Source of the DNA: Rotaria sordida
Lineage: Eukaryota > Rotifera > Eurotatoria > Philodinida > Philodinidae
DNA: 64,000 nucleotides
Assembly: GCA_905250125.1 (NCBI GenBank)
Contig: CAJNOL010001117.1
Location: 1-64,000 of the forward strand
Direction: 5' to 3'
A program made the position numbers and the translations under genes. A model generated the notes under the pieces. The model was not told the DNA's origin. It saw nothing but the letters and a program-made list of their open reading frames with translations, and made no database searches. Shown piece by piece: positions 24,011 through 39,631 of the stretch. Position 1 is the first letter of the stretch; the number at the start of each line of letters is the position of its first letter.

Positions 24011-24838
24011 CATCTCTAGTTCGCTCAAAATACTCTTGGTTGATAGATGCTGATGATTTAATGAATAGTTGTATTTATATCACGACTACTAGTATTGCCT
24101 GATGGTGTGGCCATGTTTCTGGCACAAAAATTGTTCTTCTTAAGTGAATCTTAGGTCATCAGAATTAATATATTCAGCTTGATCGACGCAAGTATGTTTC
24201 TGGTGATATCATAATGATAGATGCTCTTTTGTCCGGTCTCAAGCTATCCTCTATATGTCTATTCTGGAAAAAATATTCTATAATAGTGTATATAGGGAAT
24301 TTTACTCTACAAAATCTAATATACGACCATATACGCAAATTCTACTTTGGCAAAATATCAAGTCAAATATTTTATCAATTTTTGTGCTTTATTTCTGTAT
24401 TAGAATTATGTTATATAATAGATTATCCGCTTGGATCTGTTCGAACGAACACCAAGACATATCCAACAAGGGACAAAATCATTAAAAAATCATATTTTGA
24501 ATTTTTCTTTTTATTTCGTGTTTATGATCTCTCTCTCTCTCTCTCTTTGATAGTATCGAACAGTGTATCTTTCTGAAGCAAGCTCTGCAAATCGACAACG
24601 CTCCACATAGGGAATAAGTTTAAAATCTATTTAAAGTATTTTATATATCACATGTTAAATATACAATAGAGTTATTTTCCACACACAGCCATAGTAAGAA
24701 ATCATAATAAACAAGAGATACAAGTTATATAGTTGAATGTATATATAGTAAAAAATGGAAAAGTAGGTGAACAATATCTTTAATTAGTTGTTGGTATTTG
24801 TTGAATACCACTATCTTGAACCGATGAAAAACTATTAT
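24011..24838. other. Intergenic; (TC)n microsatellite at about 24528-24547
   Basis: Open frames at 24214-24576 have no domain and run through the (TC)n tract. Nothing else is evident before the 3' end of PFKFB. Confidence 0.4.
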
Positions 24839-28693
<3,855 letters not shown>

Positions 28694-29849
28694 ATTGTAC
28701 GATTCTGATTGATTCGAGCTATTTTCTAAAAGTCAATATGAAATAATGATTCTAGTAATGAAAAATGATCTCTCATAATCGCCAATGAATCAGAACGATT
28801 CATCATGATTTAATCAGTAAATTTAAAAATCGTTTGGAAATGTGATATATAATGTTAAGTGTTGAGGATCATGCAAAATAATGGAAAATACATCGGGTAC
28901 AAGCTTTCTTTTACACAAATGTGCACTGTGTACATGAAAGAAGCTTCGATTTTCGTTATAGTTATCATTAATGTATCAAGTATGCAATGTGGGTCTTTAT
29001 CAAGAAAGAAGAAACTCGACGAATCATTTCTCTTCACTACAGCTCGCTCAATTGGGATGTAAGTGTGGGTTAAGGTTTGAGTATGAGTATCGTTATTGGT
29101 CTTTTTTTTTCATTCGCATCTATACTAAGTACCAGCTGCACCGTACTCGACCTGTTTGTTTTTTGTAAAACTTTTCATTTTTAATAAAATACTTTTCAAA
29201 AAAACTGCAAACGTTACAACACGATTGTTTAGTTGTATTGAAAATATAAATGATGGATGTACAACTCCATGTCAAATTATATTAATTTTCTCATGCTGAA
29301 AAAATAATCGTCATTTTTATCTAAGTATTATCCGATGGAAAAATCAAGAATCTCAATGACGAACGACAAGTGAAAAACAGTTGAAATTAAAAGAGACTTT
29401 TATTAGTTACGTGTTTGAGAGAGACTATCTGTCACAGTCTTTTCGATTGCTTTCTAAGTTGATGAAATCGAGTTTTCACTCATATCGTACTTCAACTGTA
29501 CAAATAAGCGAAGTATTGGTATATTGTGTTGGTAAAACATATCAGTTACATTAGTATCAATAAGCAGAATGTATGCATAACTTCTACGGTCTTCACTAAT
29601 ATTTTCTTTTCTGACTTATTCTGATATAAGCAACCAACACCAATAAGTGAAGCCCTTCTCTTCCTTTTCTCGCCATCATTGACGACGTATATAGTACATA
29701 TGACATATGTTGATACTTCATAACTATTTGATGAATAAATATGTATTTTCAATCTGTCAGAGTACGGTTGGAGCCTATCCACGTACCATGTTATTTTATC
29801 ACGCTTTATTTGCTTTATTACTTATAGAACTTCATAGTCTAGAATCAGT

Positions 29850-29895
29850 GACGTAGCTAAGAGAGGGGCCAATGGGCAATTGCTCATTTCATTTG
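29850..29895 (+). repeat. Transposon-end-like sequence (CAGTGACGTAGCTA...)
   Basis: CAGTGACGTAGCTAAGAGAG, followed by GGGCCAATGGGCAATTGCTC, resembles the ends of old DNA transposons. The core AGTGACGTAGCTA recurs at about 49319 (AGTGACGTAGCTACGAGG). I find no clear partner end nearby. Confidence 0.35.
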
Positions 29896-30426
29896 AAGAT
29901 TTACTCATTGTAATTTTTATTAATAAGTTTTTGTTCATTGAAATTTTACTTTTTTAAAATCGTTTATTTATTTTTGAATTAGATCGTAACTCTATTTTTT
30001 TTTCTTCCGTCTGGATCACACAAGCATTTTTCGCTTGTTCCTTCTGTGAAAAATGAAGAAAAGAATTGCTTCTGGTATTTTCACTAGGATCGCTAGATGA
30101 AAAACTTAAAAATTTGAAATTCTTGTTGTCAAAATTAGAAAAAAAATCAGAATTCTTTTTTCCGAAATCGGAAACTAATCAGAAAGCGAAAATTTTTGCA
30201 AACCAAGGACTATCATGTTGACATACTTGTACAAAGAACTTCACGTTTTTTTTTTTGTTTATCGAGTCATACTTTGTTTCCAAAAGTATTTCATAGTAAA
30301 GGAAGACAATACAACCATTATATAGCTTAGAGTAAAAGGCCGTGTAATGTAATTGAAGGAGATTGATCATAGTCGGATCAGATGAATGCTCTCACTGTCA
30401 AATCAACTAATTAAAAATATGAGCTA

Positions 30427-30833
30427 CCAATAGAGTACACACACCTAGATATTCGAGTTTCAAAAAGTTTACAGTTTGTTATGTGTTCACACTACGAAAT
30501 TTCATCAACGTATAGTTTTCTTTTTTCGTCATGGTTGAATGAAGTGGGACCATTTACATAAGAAAAAGCAATATCACACATATTAAAAAGCAAATTCTAC
30601 GAAGTCAAGGCCAACATTTTTTTAATTATAAGGGTAATAAACAAAAAAACTCTAATTGCTGTTAAATTGCTTTTGATTATGTGTGATATTGTTTCTCCTT
30701 ATGTAAATAGTCGTGTTCCATTCAACCATGACGAAAAAAGAAAACTAAGTGTTGATAAAATTTCGTAGTGTGGACACATTACAAACTGTAGATATCTTGA
30801 AAAATAAACATCTCGATCTGTGTACGCTATTGG
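30427..30833. mobile_element. Foldback element C (~407 bp)
   Basis: Ends are CCAATAGAGTACACA and, inverted, CCAATAGCGTACACA. The arms are about 175 bases and well conserved: CACTACGAAATTTCATCAAC, GTTTTCTTTTTTCGTCATGG and CAATATCACACAT recur inverted. The loop (about 30600-30660) is AT-rich. There is no coding capacity. Arm identity looks higher than in elements A and B, so it may be younger. No target duplication is obvious. Confidence 0.8.
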
Positions 30834-32532
30834 GCAATTCATGTTTTAAAATAGATGGTCTATAAGTGAGAGAGTATTCATTTGATTCGACTACGAGCAA
30901 TCCCCTTAGTTTACCATTGCATGGCCTTCAATTGTTAGTTAATACGAAAAAAGCTAGTAAAAGACACCTAGCATCGGATTCTTTTACGAAGCCCAAAACT
31001 CTGTTTAAGAAAAATAATAAAGGTTATAGAACATAAATCCAGGGGAAAACGGCAGACTCCATGACTTCACCTAACTCCATTCTTGTCTGGAGTCCTTAGC
31101 ATGAAAACATGATGCTTTTTATTTCCTCAATAGGCTATTAGAAATAGAAAAAATATGACGTCGGTAAAAAGAAACGAGTGAATTTCGCAGATGCTACAGG
31201 AATAATTTAATAACTGTTTGCTCAAAAACACTTTTTTTATTACTATCAATGTCTGATGTATTTGTTTAAAAATCAATTGTTAAATATAAAAAGAATAAAA
31301 AATAAACATACATAGAAGTATAATGTTCATCCATCACTTAATAGATAAGATTAACCATGCAAGAAAATAATAAATGAATAACTAAGTTAAAAACATCAAT
31401 TTGATATAAAACCTAACTATTGTATATAAGAGAACATCTAGGAAGTAATTGAAGAAGTACAAGCAAGACGATGTTCCACCTCTAAATCGTATCTACTTCT
31501 CGTTCTTTTTGCTAATTCTTTTGAGCTATATGAAAATTCCATTGTTCAACCTTTTCTTTTTATTTGTCTCTTAGTTTCTAATCATGATAATAATATATAT
31601 GCCATGCCGAAGGTGCACTGCTTGTCGAAATTACAATTTCGATAGAAAATTTTGTCAAAGTTATTCTGCAACATATAATTAAATATCTTTTATCAAGAGG
31701 CGCGCATCATCCTATTGAATCGTACATTAGAATTCTGATTTTCAGCTAAACAATATCTATAACAATAGCTATAAATATTCAACAATTCTATAACGAAATC
31801 ATTTTGTCTATTTTAACATGTTACTGCTTGTTGTTGGAGTTGGTATTGCTGTACAACATGTAGTTACACATGAGTTGTTTGTTGTCGTTTATGAAATCAC
31901 TTCGGCTCTCCCATTGCTAAGTTTTTGTCCTTGTAGAACTATAGGTGATTGTATGTATGTAGCACTCATATTGCAATTTTATACTTGTGATAATGTGTGC
32001 GTTTCACTCGGACGTAGAAATATTTGAATATATTGTATTGTTCGTCTATTTATACACATCTTTTACATCAATCAAAATTATCCATGATCAATAATTTTCT
32101 TATTTTAATTATATTTGGCTTTCATTGCGCATTTCATAATTAGCTTTACTGCATAAGCGTAATTACAACCGAATATAATTAACAATAAAGCTCGAAAATG
32201 ATGAGAACATCAACTTCCATCTATATTTTCTTTATTTCAGTTGATATGTGAAAAGTTTGACGCTTCTTCATGGATGAGTCGATTTTTTTTGGTAACAGTC
32301 TAAAATATCCCTGGAAAAATGTCCATGATATTTTTGTCTTTTGAAAAAAACGTCCTCCGAGAAAATGTTTCCTGTTAAAATATCCTCCAAAAAAATGTCT
32401 TTCATTCTCAAAATGTTCATTTTATGATGAGGAACCATTTTGCAAGGGCATCTTAGCGTAGAACATTTCAACGGGGATGCGACAACGCATTGTGTCATCA
32501 CCTGTATTGTTGTCTCGTTTCTGATATTGTGC

Positions 32533-32613
32533 GAGGGTGTGGGCATGGCTCTTTTCTTTTATGACGCCCACACTTACACTCAGATCCATAACCACACCCG
32601 CACCCACACTCTC
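32533..32613. repeat. Telomere-like hairpin, copy 4
   Basis: GAGGGTGTGGGCATGG is followed by a pyrimidine-rich spacer (CTCTTTTCTTTTATGA), then CGCCCACACTTACACTCAG and CCACACCCGCACCCACACTC. The spacer is the reverse-complement type of copy 1 (AAAGAGAAGAATA). Confidence 0.65.
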
Positions 32614-33594
32614 ATATCACTGATTTATCATAATTCGATCGGGATAATTGTTAAATAAATAGTCGGTAATTACGTTAGAAATAATTATGGAATAATATTC
32701 AAACTGGAAGGTTCTATCATTAATATAACAATATCTTGAATGTTTTATTTGAAGATATGAGCTGGCACATCTGAAAACGTGACTGGTACAATATGATTTA
32801 ACATAATATAACGTATATATCAAAGAAATATTAATTGCTCGCATTCATCTTCACAGAAAACTCATCCGTTGCATTTATGCCAATAGAATTGCTCAACGGT
32901 TTATTTGAAACTTTCCGAAAACTATGCTGAATAAACTCAATTTTTATACTATTGAGAATTTTGAATATGAAGAAGTTTTTGAATAAATAATCTTTCGACA
33001 GGTAATCATTATATTGAAAATGTGGAAGGCAAAGTATGGTTTTAACCTATTATACAAAAATACTCTGTGTTGAAAAGATTTATTTCATTGAATGTTAGTT
33101 AGAAATGTATGCTTCTGCAATGATATTGTCACAAAATGTTCTGGTTATTTATGAAATAGTTAATAATTTATATATATTATTAATTCCAGGTAAGATAAAT
33201 ACAACGAAAAAATATTGTTATAACGCATTTTTAACAGTTCACCAGCGAAACTTCCGAAAGTAAACTATGAAAAATGTGTTCAAGATATGAACTGTATAAA
33301 TAAACACGTTTACACATGTTTTAACATCGTCAGAATCGTTTTTCTATCGTTCTGGATAGTTTCATGGAGAAGGTGAAAACTAATACTTTTTTCTTTCATT
33401 TAGTTATGATTTCTTTTTCTAATCCCGTCTAAAAATTGAGGCTTAACTATATAATGGAGTAGCGACAAAATGAGAAATATAATATTTTAAAGTCATTCTC
33501 TATCACAGACAACCTTTCTTTTCTGTTTGCATCAACTTTGATTTCAATACTTAATCGACATCTGATCATAGGGAGCTATCATTACGTATCAAGA

Positions 33595-34663
33595 ATGAAT
33601 CGTTGGTGTTTTGTTTATGGTATCCTATCAATACTAGTATGTTTGTCAGCAGGAAATGCTTCTCGCGGTAAGATCAAAGTGTAGTCATATTTCTGTGAAG
33701 TGATATAGTATTTATCGCTTAGTTCCTCATTCATCATCGATGCCTGATGACGGTATTTGTATCCATGCAACATGGAATCCAAATGGCGTCACTGTAGCTG
33801 GAGGTAATGGACAGGGATCTGCATTGAACCAACTTGATCGACCTTGGGGATTATTTGTGGATGACGATGCTAATGTCTATGTTGCGGATCCTTTCAATGG
33901 TCGAGTTGTTAAATGGGCACCCGAAGTTTCGAGTGGTCAATTAGTAGCCGGTGGTAAAGGAAGAGGCAATCACAGTGATCAATTAAATGCAGTGTCAAGT
34001 ATTGTTGCTGATAATGATGGTACTATGTTTATTTGTGATTATCGAAACAAGCGAGTGCAGCGATGGTTTAAGAATGATGATCATGGACAAACCATAATTC
34101 AGAATATCTTAGGTTGGGGATTAGCAATGGACGACGAAGGATCGTTGTATGTCTCTGATCATGAAAATGATCGTGTATTAAAATGGTCTGATGATCAAGT
34201 TGTTGCTGGTGGAAACGGACGAGGAGCTGCTCTGGATCAATTCTCATCCCCTGACCATTTATTCGTCAATCGGTATCAGACTGTTTTTGTTGCCGATGAT
34301 GTTAACAATCGTGTGATGAAATGGCCTGTCGGCGCTAAAGAAGGCATTGTTGTAGCTGGTGGGAACGGTCAAGGAGATGGTGTCAATCAATTGCATGGAC
34401 CAGTTTCAGTGATCGTCGACCAATCGGATACCGTCTATGTCGCAGATTGGGGTAACCACCGAATCATGCGTTGGTTCAAAGGTTCCAAATCAGGTAGTAT
34501 CATTGTCGGTGGACAGGGTCAAGGCAATGGGACAGCTCAACTATCACAGCCTTTTGATTTGGCATTTGATCGGGATGGAAACTTGTATGTGGTCGATACT
34601 GGTAACAATCGAGTTCAAATGTTCGCTATCGACAAAAGTTCTTGTTCTACCGATAAATTCTAA
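33595..34663 (+). CDS. Secreted NHL-repeat (beta-propeller) protein, two exons
   Basis: Exon 1 is 33595-33667 (MNRWCFVYGILSILVCLSAG, a signal peptide) and exon 2 is 33723-34663, joined across a 55-bp GTAAGA...TTAG intron; the total is 1014 bases, 337 residues. The mature part is six NHL repeats. Each has a VAGGNGQG-type loop, a PxxLFVD-type strand, VYVADxxNxRVxKW and a polar end, as in DDANVYVADPFNGRVVKW or GNLYVVDTGNNRVQMF. Six blades are expected to close one beta-propeller. Such proteins are abundant in bdelloids, with unknown ligands. Nothing is broken. A Cys pair (one after the signal peptide, CIH, and one at the very end, SSCS) could close the ring; that is inference. Confidence 0.9.
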
Positions 34664-36167
34664 AAATTGTTACTGTTTAGCTGATCGTTTTTTATCTATA
34701 TCTATTTGATTTAGTACTGATCTAGAGCGAGAATCAGCTTCAAAGGATGAAATCAAACTAATAAAAAGTAGTGACTTCACTATCATCTGCATGTAATTTT
34801 GTCGAGTTGATCAAATGATAGTACTTTATAGAGCATGCTTCATTCTATTGGATGCATATGACTTGTAGTTGCTATCGTAGAAGTCTCTGTGTAGTCAGAA
34901 GATAAGATTTGATTCAAAATTCGTTCTGTATACATTGAGCTCGCCATTATGTTGGCAAACGATTACTTCTCATCGGACGAGTCTGAATATGTTTTGGCCG
35001 GATCGGAGCACCAAAAAGATTGACCCGGATAAGAACCCTTAGTTGTTTGCTCTTAGGCTGTGTTGTGACAAACCGAAGGACTTTGTCCTTCAGTGTATCA
35101 TCGCATATGACGATGCCATGGCCTATTTTTCACGAATAATGCTTACAACTTAAGCAGACAAAATTCTCAAAAGTAACGCATAAAAAACAACTACGTACCA
35201 CAATGTAAAAGCCGTACATTCTAACGCATTTTTACCCGTTCAATTTTTTAAATTGAACCATCTGTTTAAAAAGAAGGCGATAATTCCGCATACTGCAAGG
35301 TTCCTTGAGAGATTGTCATAATGACTTCTTTTCTGTTTCAATTTCATTCCCATCCTGTAACACTATCACTTGTAAACCTATAGAGAAAGTAACTTACAGA
35401 TAAACAGAACTCAATTGATTTCTACACTTTATGTAAGTCTAATCTGTATGTGCGTAGAACGGACTGTTAACTATCCGTTATCATTATTCTTTTTTTTATT
35501 GTCTTCGATAATCTGAACGGACGAAATTCCTCTAGGTAGAGGATATTTCTCCTCTTGTTTTAAGGGCACAACTAAGGAATGAATAACTGATATATTTGGT
35601 TAATTTCAAATATGACTGACTCATATAATGTGAAGTAAAGAATTTCTATGATTTCAGAGAACATGAGGATATTTATCTAAGTTAAACTTTTAGTAACTAT
35701 ATCTAAGAAATAGTAATTCATTAAGTCGCTCTGAGAAAAATATCTCGATAGAATAAGTTGTAACTGAAATGAAAAGTAAAGCATCATGAAAGAGAATAAA
35801 ATACAGGTATAACAGAAACAGAGAAATCAAAGCGAAGTGAACATATTTTGTATAGATTGATAAGATATGCAGTTTGCATCAAACGGCAAAAGCGATAATA
35901 CATATAACTAAAGTTTGAAAACTAAACAGTAAACAGAACAACTTTTACTACCTTCTTCTCCAAGGGCAACAACGTGTTTCTCTTTCCTTTATATTACCGC
36001 CCTCTTTTCATTTCATTGCGAAAGAAACAAGTCCTTTGAATTGATGTGTATGACTCACTGCAAAGAGAAAAGTATTTTGCTCTGTAATTACACAACATAT
36101 CGTATCACCTGGGTCACACATATGAGAAGGCAATTATATACTTATTGCAAGCACGTTTTTCAATGCA
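34664..36167. other. Intergenic
   Basis: No gene seen. A perfect short palindrome, GTTCAATTTTTTAAATTGAAC, lies at about 35239-35259, and a small hairpin around CCGAAGGACTTTGTCCTTCAG near 35074. Base composition rises towards the next gene. Confidence 0.4.
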
Positions 36168-38550
36168 ATGGATACTCCTTCATCTCACATCAAGATTCTG
36201 CTTGAAGCAAATGACATCTCTGTGCTTCCTCGACATCATTTAAAAGTACCGCAAACAAACCTGACTCCAGCCATCTGTTTCTATAATGGCTCTTTTGCTC
36301 CGATTCATGCAGGTCATGTTAGTGTATTGCGAGAAGCAAAACAATACATTGACAGTCTTGGAACACATGAATTGCTAGCTGCCTATATTTCTCCTTCGCA
36401 TTCTGGTTATGTAGCAAATAAATTATGCCCAGACGAATTCATTGGTACTGGACATCGTCTGGGCATGATTCATCTTGCAGTGAAAGATCTCGATTGGATA
36501 ATGGTGGATTTGTATGAAACCTTCCAACTACGCAACACTTCGCTAACCACTGTAATGGAAGCTTTTATGATGCGTGTCCGTTCACAGCTTCCTGATGGAG
36601 GACGAATGGACATTTTCTGGTTACAAGGAGAAGATTCTCTATGTTATCATCCTCCAGAAAAGCTGCTTCGACTCGGCTTTCAATCCGTGTATGTCTTGAA
36701 TCGTGGATGGAGTGAGAACGTAACAAACAAGAACAACGAGTTAATATCTGGCCAAGATCGTCAAGAGAAACAATGGCAACAACTACAAGCGTTGTCTTCC
36801 TTTGCAGAACGGTATGACGGATCGTCTTAAAATAGTTTCGATTTCATGTCTTCCTATTTGATAGATTTCATTTGATTAAAGCAGCTGAACTGAATCTGTC
36901 CTCTACTGCCATCCGAGCGTGTTCGCGCAACGCCCCGATAACACGTGAGGAGCTTCAGTTATGTACTCAGATCGCCAGTATCACTACGTACATCTTGCAA
37001 CATCATCTCTGGCGTGCGCGTGAAGATGCGTTGCCCGTGAAGATATTGTCTATGCCGATATTTTCTCATCGAATCGACGACTTAACGCCTGAGCTACTCT
37101 CACATATGCTGTCTGAATCGTCTGATATTTTAGTTAATGTGATTTCCTTCATGACGGAACGAATCGGCATAGGTAAGGGTTGGGGTGGACCTCTGCATCG
37201 TCTTTACAACATTCAGTACTCACCTTCTCCTAACGACAGCCTGCCACAATCTATGGTACTGAAATTATCGACCGGTATTTGGAATGGACGTGTTGCTTCG
37301 ACTGAACCAGACTTTTACTTGAATCTCGCGCCGCGCATCTCTCACGTCGAGATTCCACGATGCTACTATGCCGCTCGATATTCCAGTACTTCTAAAGAGA
37401 CTCTGTTGCTTCTTGAAGATCTCTCTTCGAACTGCGAGACATTGGGTCAGAAACAATGGCTCAATGATTCAACTGTATTTTCTGCCGTGGCTACCATTGC
37501 GACTCTACATGCCGAATTCTTCGAGCATCCATTACTGTTGAACAAAGCGTTCACATGATTACCATCACTGAACGCGATGCTCACATACTACCAAACCACG
37601 TATGCACGTGAGATGACCGACAAGGATTATGCGAAGCTACTTGAATCTAAGCTATCACCCAAAGCGTATGCATACGCGAAGGCACTTTGCGCACACATTC
37701 CGCATCTCTTTCACACACTTAGCAGCAAACGATACAGTCTTTCGCATGGAGACTTTTGGATCAACAATGTGCTGGTGCGGTGTGATCAGCCGCATCGTTT
37801 AGTACTCTTGGATTGGCAGACTTGTTGTCGTGCAAATGGATTACTCGATGTCGTATATTTTCTGCGCATGCTTGGCAGTAGGCGAGCTCGGTCACTCGAG
37901 TCACACGTTCTTAAGCTGTATCATCAGGTACTAGTGAAGTATGGAATCTCACAGTACGATACATTGGAGATCCGCGAGGACTAAACCCCCTCCCATAATA
38001 GAAGCCCATCCCATATCAGAAGCCCCCCCGTATTAGAAGCCCCCTCTGGAGGATTCGATATGCCAGACATATTAGAAGCCCCCTTATTTTAAAAACTTTT
38101 TGAGAGTTTTTTGAAAACATTTTTTAGTATTTTCACAGCAAAACTTAAAAAATTACAAAATTTTAAGGTAAAAATGTGTTAAATTCTTAGTTAACCGTAT
38201 TAAAATCTCAAAAACTTCTTCAAAACCCTCAAAAATCTGTAAAAAACCCTGAAAATCCTATTAAAGCATTTGAAAAACTTTAGTACCTAAAACCTTCGAA
38301 AAATCATAGGACATAATAGAAGCCCCCTCCAAAAAATTTTTATGCTGGATACTTTAGAAGCCCAGGGGGGCTTCTAATATGAGGGGGGGTTTATTACTCA
38401 CTTGCTCTTTCCTTTATGTTTGTCTTTTTCGTTTGCTGGAACATCCCAAGAAGGGGTAAGCTGGAAGAAATGATATTGATGTTGGAAGATATTATGATGC
38501 ATGGTAAAAGAATCAAACGAACGGCATGTGACTGTGAATTAGGGATATGA
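36168..38550 (+). pseudogene. NMNAT-like nucleotidyltransferase fused to APH/choline-kinase-like kinase; disrupted
   Basis: Exon 1 is 36168-36811; a 53-bp intron (GTATGA...ATAG) leads to exon 2 from 36865. The N-terminal half has the nucleotidyltransferase motif GSFAPIHAGH (41-50) and, across the intron, LSSTAIRA (226-233), the ISSTxIR signature of NMN adenylyltransferases. The C-terminal half has the kinase signatures LLLLEDL, SLSHGDFWINN (catalytic HGDxxxxN) and VLLDWQ (Mg-binding D). One in-frame TGA interrupts it (37556-37558, codon 446, between the kinase lobes). A 408-bp MITE with TA duplication splits codon 588. Beyond the element the frame resumes (YYSLALSFMFVFFVCWN...) to a TGA at 38550. 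Without the MITE and one TA copy the CDS is exactly 1920 bases. GC content is visibly higher than the surroundings, suggesting horizontal origin. The substrate is unknown. Confidence 0.8.
37984..38391. mobile_element. TA-flanked MITE inserted in the kinase domain
   Basis: The 408-bp element begins AACCCCCTCCCATAATAGAA and ends with the near-complement TTCTAATATGAGGGGGGGTT. It is flanked by TA on both sides (37982-37983 and 38392-38393), the target duplication of Tc1/mariner-like transposition. Removing the element and one TA restores GAC-TAT-TAC in the host reading frame. Subterminal copies of TATTAGAAGCCCCC occur in both orientations (about 37995, 38008, 38027, 38067, 38313, 38352, 38368). 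The AT-rich core has no coding capacity. The exact duplication and intact frame on both sides argue for a recent insertion. Confidence 0.9.
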
Positions 38551-38932
38551 GTACAATAGAAGAATAATAAGCTTCTAACGTAACATGAAAAGCTCTATAA
38601 CAATCTTCAAGTTCCATTCTATATATGTTTTCGTATAAAAAGAAAAGAAGTAAGACTTCTGAAGTCGTTTCATCTCCTTCTCTGTCTCAATGGTCACTGT
38701 AGTTATTAAATTACCTTGCACAAAAGGTAGTGTGCCTGATTGATCTGTCCATACCATTGACATATTAGAGAGGTCAATACTCTCTTTTCGTTTGATGCTT
38801 GAAACGCTTCATCAACTGGTACTTCAATTTCTTCCCTAGTTCAGTTCATTCTTTCTTTAAATATTTATTTTTCAAGGTTAAATAGAAAATCTAGATTATT
38901 TTACAAAAATATTAAGAAGTAAATAAATGAAT
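38551..38932. other. Short intergenic stretch
   Basis: A minus-strand open frame at 38575-38763 has no recognisable domain; otherwise nothing seen. Confidence 0.4.
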
Positions 38933-39157
38933 TCACCAATAGTGATGAATATATTCATTTAATTTGGCTTTTGTATCACTGAATGAAAATGTTGCGCCAA
39001 CAATAGTACCATAAGAAACTGAATTGATCGTATAACTATACGTCGTTTTTGCCACTTCAAGTTTATCATCATCGAAAGAAAGAAATTTCAGCAATTGTGC
39101 CACCTGTGATGCTAATACTTCTCCAGCAGTGTCTATAGTTATTTTAATCGTATCCAT
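38933..39157 (-). CDS. DUF4476-like small protein or last exon
   Basis: The 74-residue frame reads MDTIKITIDTAGEVLASQVA, LLKFLSFDDDKLEVAKTTYS, SVSYGTIVGATFSFSDTKAK, LNEYI. The paired FSFDDDKLEVAK and FSFSDTKAKLNEYI blocks resemble the DUF4476 repeat, in which short helices are separated by S-F-S/D turns. A TTATTAG acceptor directly precedes the ATG, so this may be the terminal exon of a longer gene whose upstream part I cannot identify. The function of the family is unknown. Confidence 0.45.
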   Translation of the reverse strand: MDTIKITIDTAGEVLASQVAQLLKFLSFDDDKLEVAKTTYSYTINSVSYGTIVGATFSFSDTKAKLNEYIHHYW

Positions 39158-39631
39158 CTAATAATCAGAAAAATTATTTTTCTTCAAGGAGCTGACCAAA
39201 TTGTCGAACGTGTATTGATTCATGACGATTCGATCTCTTAAGAATACAAATCTATCCTGTAAAATATTTTTCTCCACCTTTTGTAGTAATGCTTATTACT
39301 CATACAGTATTTGCATAAACTCGAAATCAGAACTTCTGATTAAGAGATCTTACAGACAAATATTTTTATGCATTTGTGCAGAGTTGGAAGACTAATAGAA
39401 AGATGCAGTAGTGAGATCGATATATTTACATGAATCAGTGAGTGACATTCGAGTAGATTTTCTTTCAAAAGTTTCGGTAGATAATAAGAATATTTATGAA
39501 ACTCGGCACATTTATGAATTTCTTACAAAAAAAAACTGATTTGAATGTAGAAAATTTATTCGGTAATAGTAGGGTGACAACAACAACAACAACGGTTATT
39601 GATAAATGTTTAAAAATCTAAGTACGTATGT
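39158..39631. other. Intergenic between the DUF4476-like frame and the GPCR
   Basis: No clear exon found. A short (CAA)n run lies near 39580-39594. Confidence 0.4.

Larger units (their letters stand above)
28694..33594. other. 4.9-kb gene-poor stretch
   Basis: It contains a half telomere-like patch (about 29055-29105), a transposon-end-like motif (29852-29890), foldback C (30427-30833) and a telomere-like hairpin at 32533-32613. Open frames at 28859-29168, 29546-29782, 31818-32027 and 32617-32844 show no domain, splice structure or coding bias that I can defend. Confidence 0.4.

Noticed and set aside
24214-24576. 120-codon plus-strand frame
   Set aside because: Runs into the (TC)n microsatellite, hydrophobic-biased from T-rich sequence, no homology pattern.
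31818-32027. Val/Leu-rich plus-strand frame with Cys
   Set aside because: No splice sites, domain or partner exon; isolated in a repeat-rich stretch.
35070-35100. Small hairpin CCGAAGGACTTTGTCCTTCAG as a terminator or RNA gene
   Set aside because: Stem too short, no adjacent gene end, and rho-independent terminators do not apply to a nuclear animal genome.
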